Shown here: one piece after another, positions 32,993 through 40,637 of the stretch
How positions within the stretch are numbered: position 1 is the first letter of the stretch
Layout: the number at the start of each line of letters is the position of its first letter
Source: Clostridia bacterium
GTDB taxonomy: Bacteria > Bacillota > Clostridia > Christensenellales > Aristaeellaceae
DNA length: 42,659 nt
NCBI GenBank assembly: GCA_900769075.1
Contig: CAAGFE010000082.1
Coordinates: 1 to 42,659 of the forward strand
Direction of reading: 5' to 3'
Notes under the pieces: model-generated
Told to the model about the DNA's origin: nothing
Databases searched by the model: none
What the model saw: only the letters and a program-made list of their open reading frames with translations
Position numbers and translations under genes: made by a program

Positions 32993-33024
32993 GCCGCTGC
33001 GCTGAACAAACGCAGCGGCTTTTT
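32993..33024 (+). terminator. Intrinsic terminator between the peptidoglycan-binding genes
   Basis: A perfect 9-bp stem (GCCGCTGCG and CGCAGCGGC, 9-nt loop) is followed by TTTTT. The two paralogues are therefore transcribed separately. Confidence 0.9.
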
Positions 33025-33065
33025 GTGTGCGAAAAGTGAATATTGTAACAAAAACGTAATATTGC

Positions 33066-33094
33066 TTTACAAAAAGGAAAATCTATGCTATACT
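33066..33094 (+). promoter_or_regulatory. Promoter of the second peptidoglycan-binding gene
   Basis: TTTACA, a 17-base AT-rich spacer and TATACT with an extended TG. It resembles the promoter of the upstream paralogue. Confidence 0.8.
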
Positions 33095-33105
33095 GCATCC
33101 TGAAG

Positions 33106-33124
33106 ATACACCGCAGCGGTGTAT
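33106..33124 (+). promoter_or_regulatory. Perfect palindrome at the start of the leader
   Basis: ATACACCG-CAG-CGGTGTAT is an 8-bp perfect inverted repeat just downstream of the expected transcription start. It could be an operator or a stabilising 5' hairpin. Confidence 0.5.
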
Positions 33125-33146
33125 TCCGGACCAGGAGGAATCAAAG

Positions 33147-35621
33147 ATGTTCAAGAAACACTTCCTGCGCGGAGCGGCGATGGCACTGGCCATGGTGCTG
33201 CTGTGCACCAGCAGCGCCTTTGCGCTGACGCTGCGCTATTCTCAGCAGAGCGACGATGTCGCCGATCTGCAGCGCGCGCTGAAACAGCTCGGCTATTATT
33301 CAAAAACCATCGACGGCACCTATGGCTCCGGCACCCTGAGCGCGGTGAAACGCTTCCAGAAGGCGAACGGGCTGACCGCAGATGGCGTGGCGGGCCCGCT
33401 CACCCTGGCGAAGCTGGAAGCCCTCACCGGCATTGAGATCGGCGGCGGCTCCGGCAGCACCGGCGGCTCCGGCGGCACCGGCAGCACCGGCGGCTCCGGC
33501 AGCGGCAACGTGGAAACGCCCTCAGCCGGCAGCGGCCTCTTCAGCGGCGTGTACACCACCCTCGAATATGGTGACAAGGGCGATCGGGTGAAAATCCTCC
33601 AGCAGGCGCTGAAGGACCTGGGCTATGACATCAGCAAGGTGGACGGCGTTTTCGGCACCGGCACCAAAACGGCGGTGAAGGCCTTCCAGACCCGGCACAG
33701 CCTGACCGTGGACGGCAAGGCGGGCAAAAAGACCCTGCAGAAGGTGGAAACCTACTTCGACAAGGACGGCAGCCTGATCGGCAGCCCCATCGTCAGCAAT
33801 CCCCCCGCCGAGGACGGCGATGCCGACTACGACGTGCCGACCCGCACCCTGCGCTATGGCATGTCCGGCGCGGATGTCACCTACACCCAGCAGCGGCTGT
33901 ATACCCTGAAATATTACACCGGCGCGCGGGACGGCATGTTCGGCTCCGGCCTGCTCAGCGCGGTGAAGGCCTTCCAGAAAAGGAACGGCCTGACTGCCGA
34001 CGGCGTGGTCGGCCCGGCGACCATCAAGGTGCTGTTCTCCAGCGATGCCCTGGCGGCGGATGACCCGACGGAGGAAGCCACCCCCACCCCTTCCCCCACG
34101 CCCACCGCAACGCCTTCTCCCACGCCCGGCGCGACGCCCTCCCGGACGCTGCGCTACGGGGATTCCGGCGAGGACGTGAAGCTGATCCAGAATCGCCTGA
34201 TTGCGCTGAATTACCTGTCCGGCACGGCCAGCGGTGTCTTTGACAGCACGACCCTCACGGCGGTGCGGGCCTTCCAGAAGGCCCATGCCCTGACCGTGGA
34301 CGGCGTGGCAGGCACCAACACCTACAAGAAGCTCTTCTCCGACAGCGCGATCCCCGCGGCGTCCACCCCGACCCCGTCCCCCTCGCCCACGCCCGGCGCG
34401 ACGCCCTCCCGGACGCTGCGCTATGGCTACACCGGCGAGGATGTGAAGCTCCTCCAGAATCGGCTGATTGAGCTGGGCTACCTGAAGGGAACAGCGGACG
34501 GCACCTTCGGCACCACGACCCAGACGGCTGTCAAGGCCTTCCAGAAGGCCAACGGCCTGACCGTGGACGGCGTGGCAGGCACCAACACCTACAAGAAGCT
34601 CTTCTCCGACAGCGCGATCGAAGCGATCCCCGAGGAGGAGGAGCTCATCCCGACCCGCACGCTGACCATCGGCGATTCCGGCGATGACGTGAAGTCCGTC
34701 CAGCGCCGGCTGAAGGCCCTGTCCTATCTTACCGGCACAGCGGACGGTCAGTATGGCGCAACGACCGCGGCGGCGATGAAGGCCTTCCAGCAGATGAACG
34801 GGCTCACCGCCAGCGGCGAGGGCAACCTGGCCACCTACGCCCGCCTGTACTCCGATGACGCGCTCACCGCCCTGGGCGTGAAGGAGGGAGAGAGCGCGTC
34901 GGCCTACATCACGCTGCGCAGCGGCGCGACGGGTGCGGCGGTCATCCGCCTCCAGCAGAAGCTGGCAGAGCTTGACTACGACGTGCAGGTGACAGGCACC
35001 TACGATTCGCAGACCCTCCAGGCTGTGCGCTCCTTCCAGATGCTCAACGGTCTGAGCGTGGACGGCGTGGCGGGCAAGAACACCCAGACCAAGCTGTATT
35101 CCGCCGCGGCCAAGCGCTTCCCCACCGGTCCCGACGGCGCGATCTACGGCTCCATGGGCTATGTGGCTGCGCCCGCCAAGTCCCAGATCAAGCTGCTCCA
35201 CTGGGCCAACGACATCAAGAATACCGTGGCCTACGGGGACGCGCTGCTGGCCTATGACCCCGCCACAGGCATCAGCTGGTCGCTGACGATCATCGCCCGG
35301 GGCCGTCACTGCGACGTGGAGCCCTCCACCAAGGCCGATACCGCCGCGATGAACGCCGCCTTCGGTGGCAAGGTGACCTGGACACCCAAGCCTGTGTACA
35401 TCCGCCTGCCTAACGGCACCTGGACGGTCGCCACGACCCACAATGTGCCCCACGGCGTGAATCCGATCCCGGACAACGACTTCGAGGGCCAGAATTGCGT
35501 GCACTTCCTGCGCGACATGTCCGAAACGGAGAAGAACGACCCCGACTACGGCGTGACCAACCAGAAGGCCCTGCGCCAGTTCTGGTATGAGCTGACCGGA
35601 CAGACCATCGCCTACAAGTGA
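33147..35621 (+). CDS. Secreted protein of seven peptidoglycan-binding repeats with C-terminal HG/C domain
   Basis: A signal peptide (to about residue 26, SSAFA) precedes seven PG_binding_1 repeats joined by Gly/Ser-rich and then Thr/Pro-rich linkers. Two neighbouring modules are near-identical in DNA over a 267-bp period. The last 165 residues (from F658) form a separate domain with H721-x-D723, H765-x3-H769-G770 and C784-V-H786. The HG-x13-C-[VI] spacing resembles the L,D-transpeptidase motif (HG...GCIR). This region is recurrent in clostridial cell-wall proteins, and its function is unassigned to my knowledge. I infer wall attachment with possible enzymatic action. The start follows AGGAGG. 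Confidence 0.9.
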   Translation: MFKKHFLRGAAMALAMVLLCTSSAFALTLRYSQQSDDVADLQRALKQLGYYSKTIDGTYGSGTLSAVKRFQKANGLTADGVAGPLTLAKLEALTGIEIGGGSGSTGGSGGTGSTGGSGSGNVETPSAGSGLFSGVYTTLEYGDKGDRVKILQQALKDLGYDISKVDGVFGTGTKTAVKAFQTRHSLTVDGKAGKKTLQKVETYFDKDGSLIGSPIVSNPPAEDGDADYDVPTRTLRYGMSGADVTYTQQRLYTLKYYTGARDGMFGSGLLSAVKAFQKRNGLTADGVVGPATIKVLFSSDALAADDPTEEATPTPSPTPTATPSPTPGATPSRTLRYGDSGEDVKLIQNRLIALNYLSGTASGVFDSTTLTAVRAFQKAHALTVDGVAGTNTYKKLFSDSAIPAASTPTPSPSPTPGATPSRTLRYGYTGEDVKLLQNRLIELGYLKGTADGTFGTTTQTAVKAFQKANGLTVDGVAGTNTYKKLFSDSAIEAIPEEEELIPTRTLTIGDSGDDVKSVQRRLKALSYLTGTADGQYGATTAAAMKAFQQMNGLTASGEGNLATYARLYSDDALTALGVKEGESASAYITLRSGATGAAVIRLQQKLAELDYDVQVTGTYDSQTLQAVRSFQMLNGLSVDGVAGKNTQTKLYSAAAKRFPTGPDGAIYGSMGYVAAPAKSQIKLLHWANDIKNTVAYGDALLAYDPATGISWSLTIIARGRHCDVEPSTKADTAAMNAAFGGKVTWTPKPVYIRLPNGTWTVATTHNVPHGVNPIPDNDFEGQNCVHFLRDMSETEKNDPDYGVTNQKALRQFWYELTGQTIAYK
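34119..34619 (+). repeat. Tandem 267-bp module duplication inside the wall protein gene
   Basis: Segments 34119-34156 and 34386-34423 are identical, as are 34289-34352 and 34556-34619, all offset by exactly 267 bases (89 codons). This marks a recent duplication of one linker plus one peptidoglycan-binding repeat. Confidence 0.85.
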
Positions 35622-35627
35622 TTTCCT

Positions 35628-35655
35628 GCCGCCCTCCATGCCGGGGCGGCTTTTG
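35628..35655 (+). terminator. Intrinsic terminator after the wall protein gene
   Basis: GCCGCCC and GGGCGGC form a 7-bp stem followed by TTTT. Confidence 0.85.
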
Positions 35656-35709
35656 CTTGCGGATGACAAAAAAGTTGTGAAAATCCCCGGATCTGTCATG
35701 CAGAAGTAC

Positions 35710-35751
35710 TTGACACCCCGAATGGCTTGTAGTATAATGCTGGGGTGTCAA
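35710..35751 (+). promoter_or_regulatory. ylxM-ffh promoter enclosed in a perfect inverted repeat
   Basis: TTGACA, a 17-base spacer and TATAAT match the sigma-A consensus fully (35710-35738). The ten bases TTGACACCCC that include the -35 recur inverted as GGGGTGTCAA at 35742-35751, just after the expected transcription start, 22 bases apart. This suggests an operator. Confidence 0.85.
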
Positions 35752-35780
35752 TGATTACTCCTTGACAGGGAGGAAGCAGC

Positions 35781-36152
35781 ATGCAGGAGGAATGGCGGGA
35801 GGACGAGGTCAGCCGGAAGATCGAGCTGGCATGGCTGACCGCCTTCTACGGCGGGCTGCTGACCGATAAGCAGCGTCAGGTGCTGACGCTCCACTGCGAG
35901 GAGGATCTGTCCCTGGGGGAGATCGCCCAGGAGGCGGGCATCAGCCGCCAGGGCGTGCATGATATGCTCACCCGGGCAACCCAGCGCCTCTTCGATATGG
36001 AGGAGAAGCTGGGCATGGCGGCGCGCTTCCGCAGGATGGAGGACGGCTTGGAACAATGCCGGACGCTCCTGCAGGAAAAGCGCTACGATGAAGCCGGACA
36101 GGTGATTGATTCGCTCATCCGGCTCGATCAGGAGGAAAACAATGGCCTTTGA
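35781..36152 (+). CDS. ylxM: YlxM, SRP-operon helix-turn-helix protein
   Basis: This 123-residue protein has a sigma-region-4-like helix-turn-helix: LLTDKQRQVLTLHCEEDLSLGEIAQEAGISRQGVHDMLTRA. It belongs to the YlxM/UPF0122 family, which is encoded with ffh and stimulates or modulates the SRP GTPase in some Gram-positives. A charged C-terminal coiled coil follows. Its end overlaps ffh by 11 bases, so the two are coupled. DNA binding at the palindromic promoter just upstream is conceivable but untested. Confidence 0.93.
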   Translation: MQEEWREDEVSRKIELAWLTAFYGGLLTDKQRQVLTLHCEEDLSLGEIAQEAGISRQGVHDMLTRATQRLFDMEEKLGMAARFRRMEDGLEQCRTLLQEKRYDEAGQVIDSLIRLDQEENNGL

Positions 36153-37476
36153 GGGCTTGACAGAGAAGCTGCAGGGCGCATTGCGCAAGCTGAGCAGCAA
36201 GGGCAAGCTGACGGAGCAGAGCGTCAAGGAGGGCATGCGCGAGGTTCGCATGGCGCTGCTTGAGGCCGACGTCAACTACGCCGTCGCCAAGGATTTCATC
36301 AAAAAGGTCACCGACCGCTGCATCGGCCAGGAGATCACCGGCAGCCTGACGGCTTCCCAGCAGGTCATTTCCATCGTCCGCGATGAGCTGACCCAGCTGA
36401 TGGGCGGCGCCAATGCCAAGCTGACCTGGTCCTCCGGCCCGCTGACGGTGTACATGCTCTGCGGCCTGCAGGGCGCGGGCAAGACCACCATGGCCGCCAA
36501 GCTGGCGGGCTGGCTGGTCAAGCAGGGCAAGAAGCCCATGCTCGCCGCCTGTGACATCTACCGCCCCGCTGCCATCAAGCAGCTCCAGGTGGTGGGCGAG
36601 CAGGTCAAGGTGCCGGTCTACGAGCACGGCACCCAGGATCCGGTCAGGACCGCCCAGGAAGCCGTCGAGCGCGCCCGCTATCTGGGCCGCGACGTGCTGA
36701 TTATCGATACCGCCGGCCGCCTCCACATTGATACCGAGCTGATGGACGAGCTGGCCCGCATCAAGGAGAGCATCAAGCCCCAGGAGATCCTGCTGGTGGT
36801 GGACGCCATGACCGGTCAGGACGCGGTGAACGTCGCCAAGGCCTTCAACGAAAAGCTGGAAGTGGACGGCGTGATCCTCACCAAGCTGGACGGCGATACC
36901 CGCGGCGGCGCGGCGCTGTCCGTCCGCTCGGTCACCGGCAAGCCCATCAAGTTCTCCGGCGTGGGTGAAAAGCTGACGGAGATCGAGCCCTTCCACCCCG
37001 ACCGCATGGCCAGCCGAATCCTCGGCATGGGCGATGTGCTGACCCTGATCGACAAGGCCCAGGAAGCCTTCGACGAGCAGGACGCCGACAAGCTGGCCCG
37101 CAAGGCCCGCACGGCGGAGCTGACCCTGGAGGACTTCCTGGAGCAGATGCAGTCAATGAAAAAGATGGGCGGCATCAAGTCCATGCTGGAGATGCTCCCC
37201 GGCATGAGCGGCAAGGACATCGACGTGGACGAAAACGCCATGAAGAAGCCCGAGGCCATCATCCGCTCCATGACGCCCCGGGAGCGCCGCAACCCCGGCG
37301 TGCTCAATGCCAGCCGCCGCAAGCGCATCGCCGCCGGCTCCGGCACCACCGTGCAGGACGTCAATCAGCTCATCCGCCAGTTTGAGCAGGCCAAGGACAT
37401 GATGAAACGCATGACCAGCCAGATGAAGGGCGGCCGCGGTGCCCGGATGATGCGGAAGTTCCCCGGCATGAAGTAA
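36142..37476 (+). CDS. ffh: Ffh, signal recognition particle GTPase
   Basis: Ffh binds signal sequences and SRP RNA and delivers ribosomes to the membrane. The N domain is followed by a GTPase with GLQGAGKTT (G1), ACDIYRPAA, DTAGR (G3) and TKLDGDTRGGA (G4). The methionine-rich M domain from about residue 310 carries MKKMGGIKSMLEMLPG, and GSGTTVQDVNQL is the RNA-binding helix. At 444 residues it is of normal length. The start at 36142 has AGGAGG, inside the ylxM end. It partners with LepB in export. Confidence 0.97.
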   Translation: MAFEGLTEKLQGALRKLSSKGKLTEQSVKEGMREVRMALLEADVNYAVAKDFIKKVTDRCIGQEITGSLTASQQVISIVRDELTQLMGGANAKLTWSSGPLTVYMLCGLQGAGKTTMAAKLAGWLVKQGKKPMLAACDIYRPAAIKQLQVVGEQVKVPVYEHGTQDPVRTAQEAVERARYLGRDVLIIDTAGRLHIDTELMDELARIKESIKPQEILLVVDAMTGQDAVNVAKAFNEKLEVDGVILTKLDGDTRGGAALSVRSVTGKPIKFSGVGEKLTEIEPFHPDRMASRILGMGDVLTLIDKAQEAFDEQDADKLARKARTAELTLEDFLEQMQSMKKMGGIKSMLEMLPGMSGKDIDVDENAMKKPEAIIRSMTPRERRNPGVLNASRRKRIAAGSGTTVQDVNQLIRQFEQAKDMMKRMTSQMKGGRGARMMRKFPGMK

Positions 37477-37590
37477 GGCGGAATGCCAACAGCGGGACGC
37501 AGGTCCCCCATTCCTTTGCGTGGATCATATAGCAACAAGCGTATGATTTCCATATAGATCAACTCACAAGATTTTGAGGAGGAACCAAAA

Positions 37591-37839
37591 ATGTCTGTCA
37601 AGATTCGTCTCAAGCGCATGGGCATGAAGAAGAAGCCTTTCTACCGCGTTGTCGTCGCTGACGTCGCCAGCCCCCGCGATGGCCGCTTCATCGAGGAGAT
37701 CGGCTACTACAACCCCATGACTGCCCCCGCTGACATCAAGGTGGATGGTGAGCGCGCCAAGTACTGGCTCGCCTGCGGTGCTCAGCCCACTGACACCGTT
37801 CGTATTCTGCTGAAGAAGACCGGCGTCATCGAGAAGTAA
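37591..37839 (+). CDS. rpsP: Ribosomal protein S16
   Basis: This is an 82-residue small-subunit protein that binds 16S rRNA during 30S assembly. The conserved MSVKIRLKRMG start, KPFYRVVVAD, SPRDGRFIEEIGYYNP and the DGERAKYWLACGAQPTDTVR segment identify it. Codon use is strongly biased, as expected of a ribosomal gene. A strong GAGGAGG lies before the ATG. The 114-base gap after ffh has only a small GGGAC-GCA-GTCCC hairpin and no clear promoter. Confidence 0.98.
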   Translation: MSVKIRLKRMGMKKKPFYRVVVADVASPRDGRFIEEIGYYNPMTAPADIKVDGERAKYWLACGAQPTDTVRILLKKTGVIEK

Positions 37840-37860
37840 GGGATTTTCCCGCTTTTCGAT

Positions 37861-37885
37861 ATGCGCTTCGCAGCTGCGGGCGCAT
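37861..37885 (+). other. Structured hairpin between rpsP and khpA
   Basis: ATGCG and CGCAT enclose an inner CGC-AGCT-GCG stem, giving a compact interrupted hairpin with no U-tract. It may protect the rpsP message or tune khpA. Confidence 0.5.
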
Positions 37886-37917
37886 GTTGACCGCCAGTCG
37901 GCAGAAAGGATACCCCA

Positions 37918-38154
37918 ATGCAAGAATTGCTCACCTTCGTGGCGAAGTCCCTGGTGGATCATCCCGACCAGGTCGTCGTCCGTGAAACCGAGGCAGAAGC
38001 CATCATCCTGGAGCTCAGCGTCGCTGAGGAGGACATGGGCAAGGTCATCGGCAAGCAGGGCCGCATTGCGAAGGCCATCCGCGCGGTGATCAAGGCCGCG
38101 ACGGCCAAGAACAGCAAGCCTGTGTACGTTGAGATCGTCGAGGACGACAAGTAA
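37918..38154 (+). CDS. khpA: KhpA, KH-domain RNA-binding protein
   Basis: This 78-residue single-KH protein (YlqC) acts with KhpB in post-transcriptional control of growth and division in Firmicutes. It shows the type II KH pattern VAEEDMGKVIGKQGRIAKAIRAVIKAA, with the GKQG loop. It sits between rpsP and rimM as in B. subtilis. The khpB partner is not in the window. The start follows AAAGGA. Confidence 0.96.
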   Translation: MQELLTFVAKSLVDHPDQVVVRETEAEAIILELSVAEEDMGKVIGKQGRIAKAIRAVIKAATAKNSKPVYVEIVEDDK

Positions 38155-38165
38155 GCCATCCATAG

Positions 38166-38200
38166 GGCGTAGGGGACAGCGATGTTTCCTGCGCCTTTTT
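38166..38200 (+). terminator. Intra-operon terminator-like hairpin before rimM
   Basis: GGCGTAGG and CCTGCGCC pair (one wobble), followed directly by TTTTT. It stands between khpA and rimM and would lower, or conditionally stop, transcription into rimM-trmD. Confidence 0.65.
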
Positions 38201-38230
38201 CAAAGGAAAGAGCATAAAGGAGCGCACACC

Positions 38231-38752
38231 ATGATTGAATACCTGATGATCGGCGAGGTTCTCAAGCCCCAGGGCATCAAGGGCGAGGTGAAAATCAAGC
38301 CCTACGCCGCCAATCCCGATGATTTCCGCCGCTGGAAGACGCTCTATGTCAGGGAGGGCGAAGGCTACCGGCCCGTTAAGGCCCGCTGCAGCCGCGTGCA
38401 TGACGGCTTTGTGTACGCGACCCTGGGGGAATGCGCCTCCATGGAGGACGCGGAAGGATTCCGCGCGGTGCAGCTGTATGTGGATCGGGCCCATGCCAAT
38501 CCCCTGGAGGAGGACGAGGTCTACATCTCCGACCTGATCGGCTGCGAGGGCGTCGACGAGGAGGGCAAGTCCATCGGCGTGCTGCAGGAGGTGCTCCAGC
38601 ATGGCATGGTGGATGTGTACGTCTTCAAGGCGAAGGGCAAGTCCGTCATGGCGCCGGCGCTCAAGGCCGTGTTCCCCACGGTGGATGTGGCGGAAAAGCG
38701 CATCAGTGTGGTGCGTGAGCGGCTGAATGAAGTGGCCGTCTGGGAGGAATAA
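38231..38752 (+). CDS. rimM: RimM, 16S rRNA processing factor
   Basis: RimM helps mature the 30S head and binds S19. Its 173 residues have the N-terminal barrel (EYLMIGEVLKPQGIKGEVKI), then a PRC barrel (VYISDLIGCEG...GVLQEVLQHGMVDVYVFK; VMAPALKAVFPTVDVAEKRI). The start at 38231 follows AAAGGAG; an upstream open frame would overlap khpA out of frame. It ends three bases before trmD. Confidence 0.96.
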   Translation: MIEYLMIGEVLKPQGIKGEVKIKPYAANPDDFRRWKTLYVREGEGYRPVKARCSRVHDGFVYATLGECASMEDAEGFRAVQLYVDRAHANPLEEDEVYISDLIGCEGVDEEGKSIGVLQEVLQHGMVDVYVFKAKGKSVMAPALKAVFPTVDVAEKRISVVRERLNEVAVWEE

Positions 38753-38755
38753 CGG

Positions 38756-39475
38756 ATGAAGATCACCATCCTGACCATCTTCCCGGAGATGTTTGAGAGC
38801 GTGCTGAACGCCAGCATCCTCGGACGGGCGCGGGAGCAGGGCCTGATTGAGGTGGAATGCGTCGACATCCGCCCCTTTTCCGACAGGAAGCACAAGAACA
38901 CGGACGATTACCCCTTCGGCGGCGGTGCGGGCATGGTGATGCTGGCCCAGCCGATCATGGACGCGATGGCCAGCGTGACGGGGGAGGGCTTCTCCGGCAG
39001 GCGCATCTATCTGGGCCCGCGGGGCACGACCCTGACCACCGCGAAAGCCCGCGAACTGGCTAAGGAGGAACAGCTGGTGCTGCTCTGCGGGCACTATGAG
39101 GGCGTTGACCAGCGCGCGCTGGATGCCTGCATCGACGAGGAAATCTCCATCGGGGATTACATCCTCACCGGCGGCGAGGTGGCTGCCATGGTGCTGACGG
39201 ACTGCGTGGCGCGGTTCATCCCCGGCGTGCTGGGCAGCGCGGAATCCCCCGAGGAGGAGAGCTTCTCCGACGGGCTGCTGGAATACCCCCAGTACACCCG
39301 TCCCCGGGAGCTGAACGGCATGGAGGTGCCGGAGGTGCTGCTGTCCGGGGATCATGCGAAGATCAAGGCCTGGCGGCGCCAGGAATCGCTGCGGGCGACC
39401 AAGCGGTTCCGACCGGATCTGCTGGAAAAGGCGGAACTGACCGACAAGGAAAAGAAATGGCTGGAGGAACAGTGA
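38756..39475 (+). CDS. trmD: TrmD, tRNA (guanine-N1)-methyltransferase
   Basis: The enzyme methylates G37 of tRNAs next to the anticodon with SAM, preventing frameshifts. It is a SPOUT protein with the trefoil-knot segments RIYLGPRGTTLT, LLCGHYEGVDQR, ISIGDYILTGGEVAAM and the conserved YPQYTRP. Its 239 residues match the family. Its stop codon shares a base with the start of the next gene (TGATG). rplS, which usually follows, is absent. Confidence 0.98.
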   Translation: MKITILTIFPEMFESVLNASILGRAREQGLIEVECVDIRPFSDRKHKNTDDYPFGGGAGMVMLAQPIMDAMASVTGEGFSGRRIYLGPRGTTLTTAKARELAKEEQLVLLCGHYEGVDQRALDACIDEEISIGDYILTGGEVAAMVLTDCVARFIPGVLGSAESPEEESFSDGLLEYPQYTRPRELNGMEVPEVLLSGDHAKIKAWRRQESLRATKRFRPDLLEKAELTDKEKKWLEEQ

Positions 39476-39840
39476 TGTTTTTGCGCAAGCTGGTCGTGGT
39501 GGTACTCCCGCTGCTTTTGACGGCACTTTTGTGCCTTGTGCTGCCGCTGATGGACGGCATGCCCTTCTGGACGGAGGTGTTCAAGGGGCTGACGCTGGGG
39601 GTGGCCCTGGCGCTGATCCTGCCCCTCTGCGGCGCGACGAGGAAGCGCGAACCCTTCTCCGGGCTGCTCTGGGTGCCGCTGTCCGCGCTCATCGTGGTGG
39701 TGCTGAGCCAGTATCTGGCGGTCATCGGCGTGAGCGTCCCGGCGCTGAATGTGTTCCGCACGGGCGACAGCAACGTCATCCTGGTGGAATGCGCCTTCAT
39801 CGGCTTCCTGCTGGTGCAGCTGATCAGAACCCGCAAATGA
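39475..39840 (+). CDS. Small polytopic membrane protein of unknown function
   Basis: These 121 residues have four hydrophobic segments: about 4-28, 36-55, 64-86 and 98-117. The loops are short, and no motif that I recognise is present. The start overlaps the trmD stop by one base with GGAGG before it, so it is coupled to trmD. The position is where L19 often lies, but the sequence is unrelated. I assign no function. Confidence 0.8.
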   Translation: MFLRKLVVVVLPLLLTALLCLVLPLMDGMPFWTEVFKGLTLGVALALILPLCGATRKREPFSGLLWVPLSALIVVVLSQYLAVIGVSVPALNVFRTGDSNVILVECAFIGFLLVQLIRTRK

Positions 39841-39915
39841 CAGGAAGATTTGCACCTTTTCGTTCGTTGAATGCATAGGGAAGTTTTCCCCAAACCCTCA
39901 CGGGAGGCGATTGAC

Positions 39916-40599
39916 ATGAAGAAGTGGCTATGTTTGCTGCTGGTGCTGATGCTCTGCCCGGCGGCCCTTGCGGAATCCGGCGATCGGGCAGCGGTGCTGC
40001 CGGTGAAGCTGCTCACCCACGAGGAAGCGGTGCTGCCCCTGGCGGAGGCGCTGACCCGGGCCAGGCAGACGGTGTCCCAAGCGCCGGAACAGTCCATGAT
40101 CCGCGCCGAGCTGGCTGAATTGTCGGACGGCGCCAAGGCCTGGGTGGTGACCATCTTTGACACCGCGACCTATCTGGATGCCTGGTGCATCATGCTGGAT
40201 GCATCCAGCGGGACGGTGCTTTCGACGGAAAAGGCGGAAGCCGGCTTTTTCACCGAGGCCTACGCGGCCTGGACGGCCAGCAGGGGCATCCAGGAGCTGT
40301 GGTCGATGGAGGACAAGCAGCTCTACGACGCGCTCTACGCCGTGCTGCCCAGCTACGGTCTGCCGATGAGCACCGACATGACCCAGGAGGCCGCGCTGTC
40401 CCGGGCGCTGTTCGTGCTGGGGCTGCCTGCCAGCGAGGGGTATGAAGTCGGCTACGGCTTCCTCGCGGGCGGCGAGGGCTACAACGGCGTGTGGGAAATC
40501 TGCCTGGTGCAGCAGGGCCGGGTGGCCTATCGGGTTAACCTGGACGCTGTGACCGGCGAAGTATATTACATGGAACCGGATGAAGCGGGGAACGGCTAA
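39916..40599 (+). CDS. Secreted protein with two PepSY-like repeats
   Basis: A signal peptide (MKKWLCLLLVLMLCPAALA) is followed by about 208 residues outside the membrane. Two segments resemble the PepSY pattern of a tryptophan-led strand, then Ile/Leu-Asp-Ala-x-x-G-x-Val: AWVVTIFDT...CIMLDASSGTVLST, and VWEICLVQ...YRVNLDAVTGEVYYME at the end. PepSY domains often inhibit or modulate secreted peptidases; no such enzyme is beside it. The start at 39916 follows GGGAGG. It ends 38 bases before hflX and may share a transcript with it. Confidence 0.7.
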   Translation: MKKWLCLLLVLMLCPAALAESGDRAAVLPVKLLTHEEAVLPLAEALTRARQTVSQAPEQSMIRAELAELSDGAKAWVVTIFDTATYLDAWCIMLDASSGTVLSTEKAEAGFFTEAYAAWTASRGIQELWSMEDKQLYDALYAVLPSYGLPMSTDMTQEAALSRALFVLGLPASEGYEVGYGFLAGGEGYNGVWEICLVQQGRVAYRVNLDAVTGEVYYMEPDEAGNG

Positions 40600-40637
40600 T
40601 CCGATCCCCGAAAAGACCCAATGTGAAAGGATACCTC

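Noticed and set aside
34080..34660. CRISPR-like or tandem repeat array
   Set aside because: The repeats are in frame and encode Thr/Pro linkers and peptidoglycan-binding modules; there are no spacers or cas genes.
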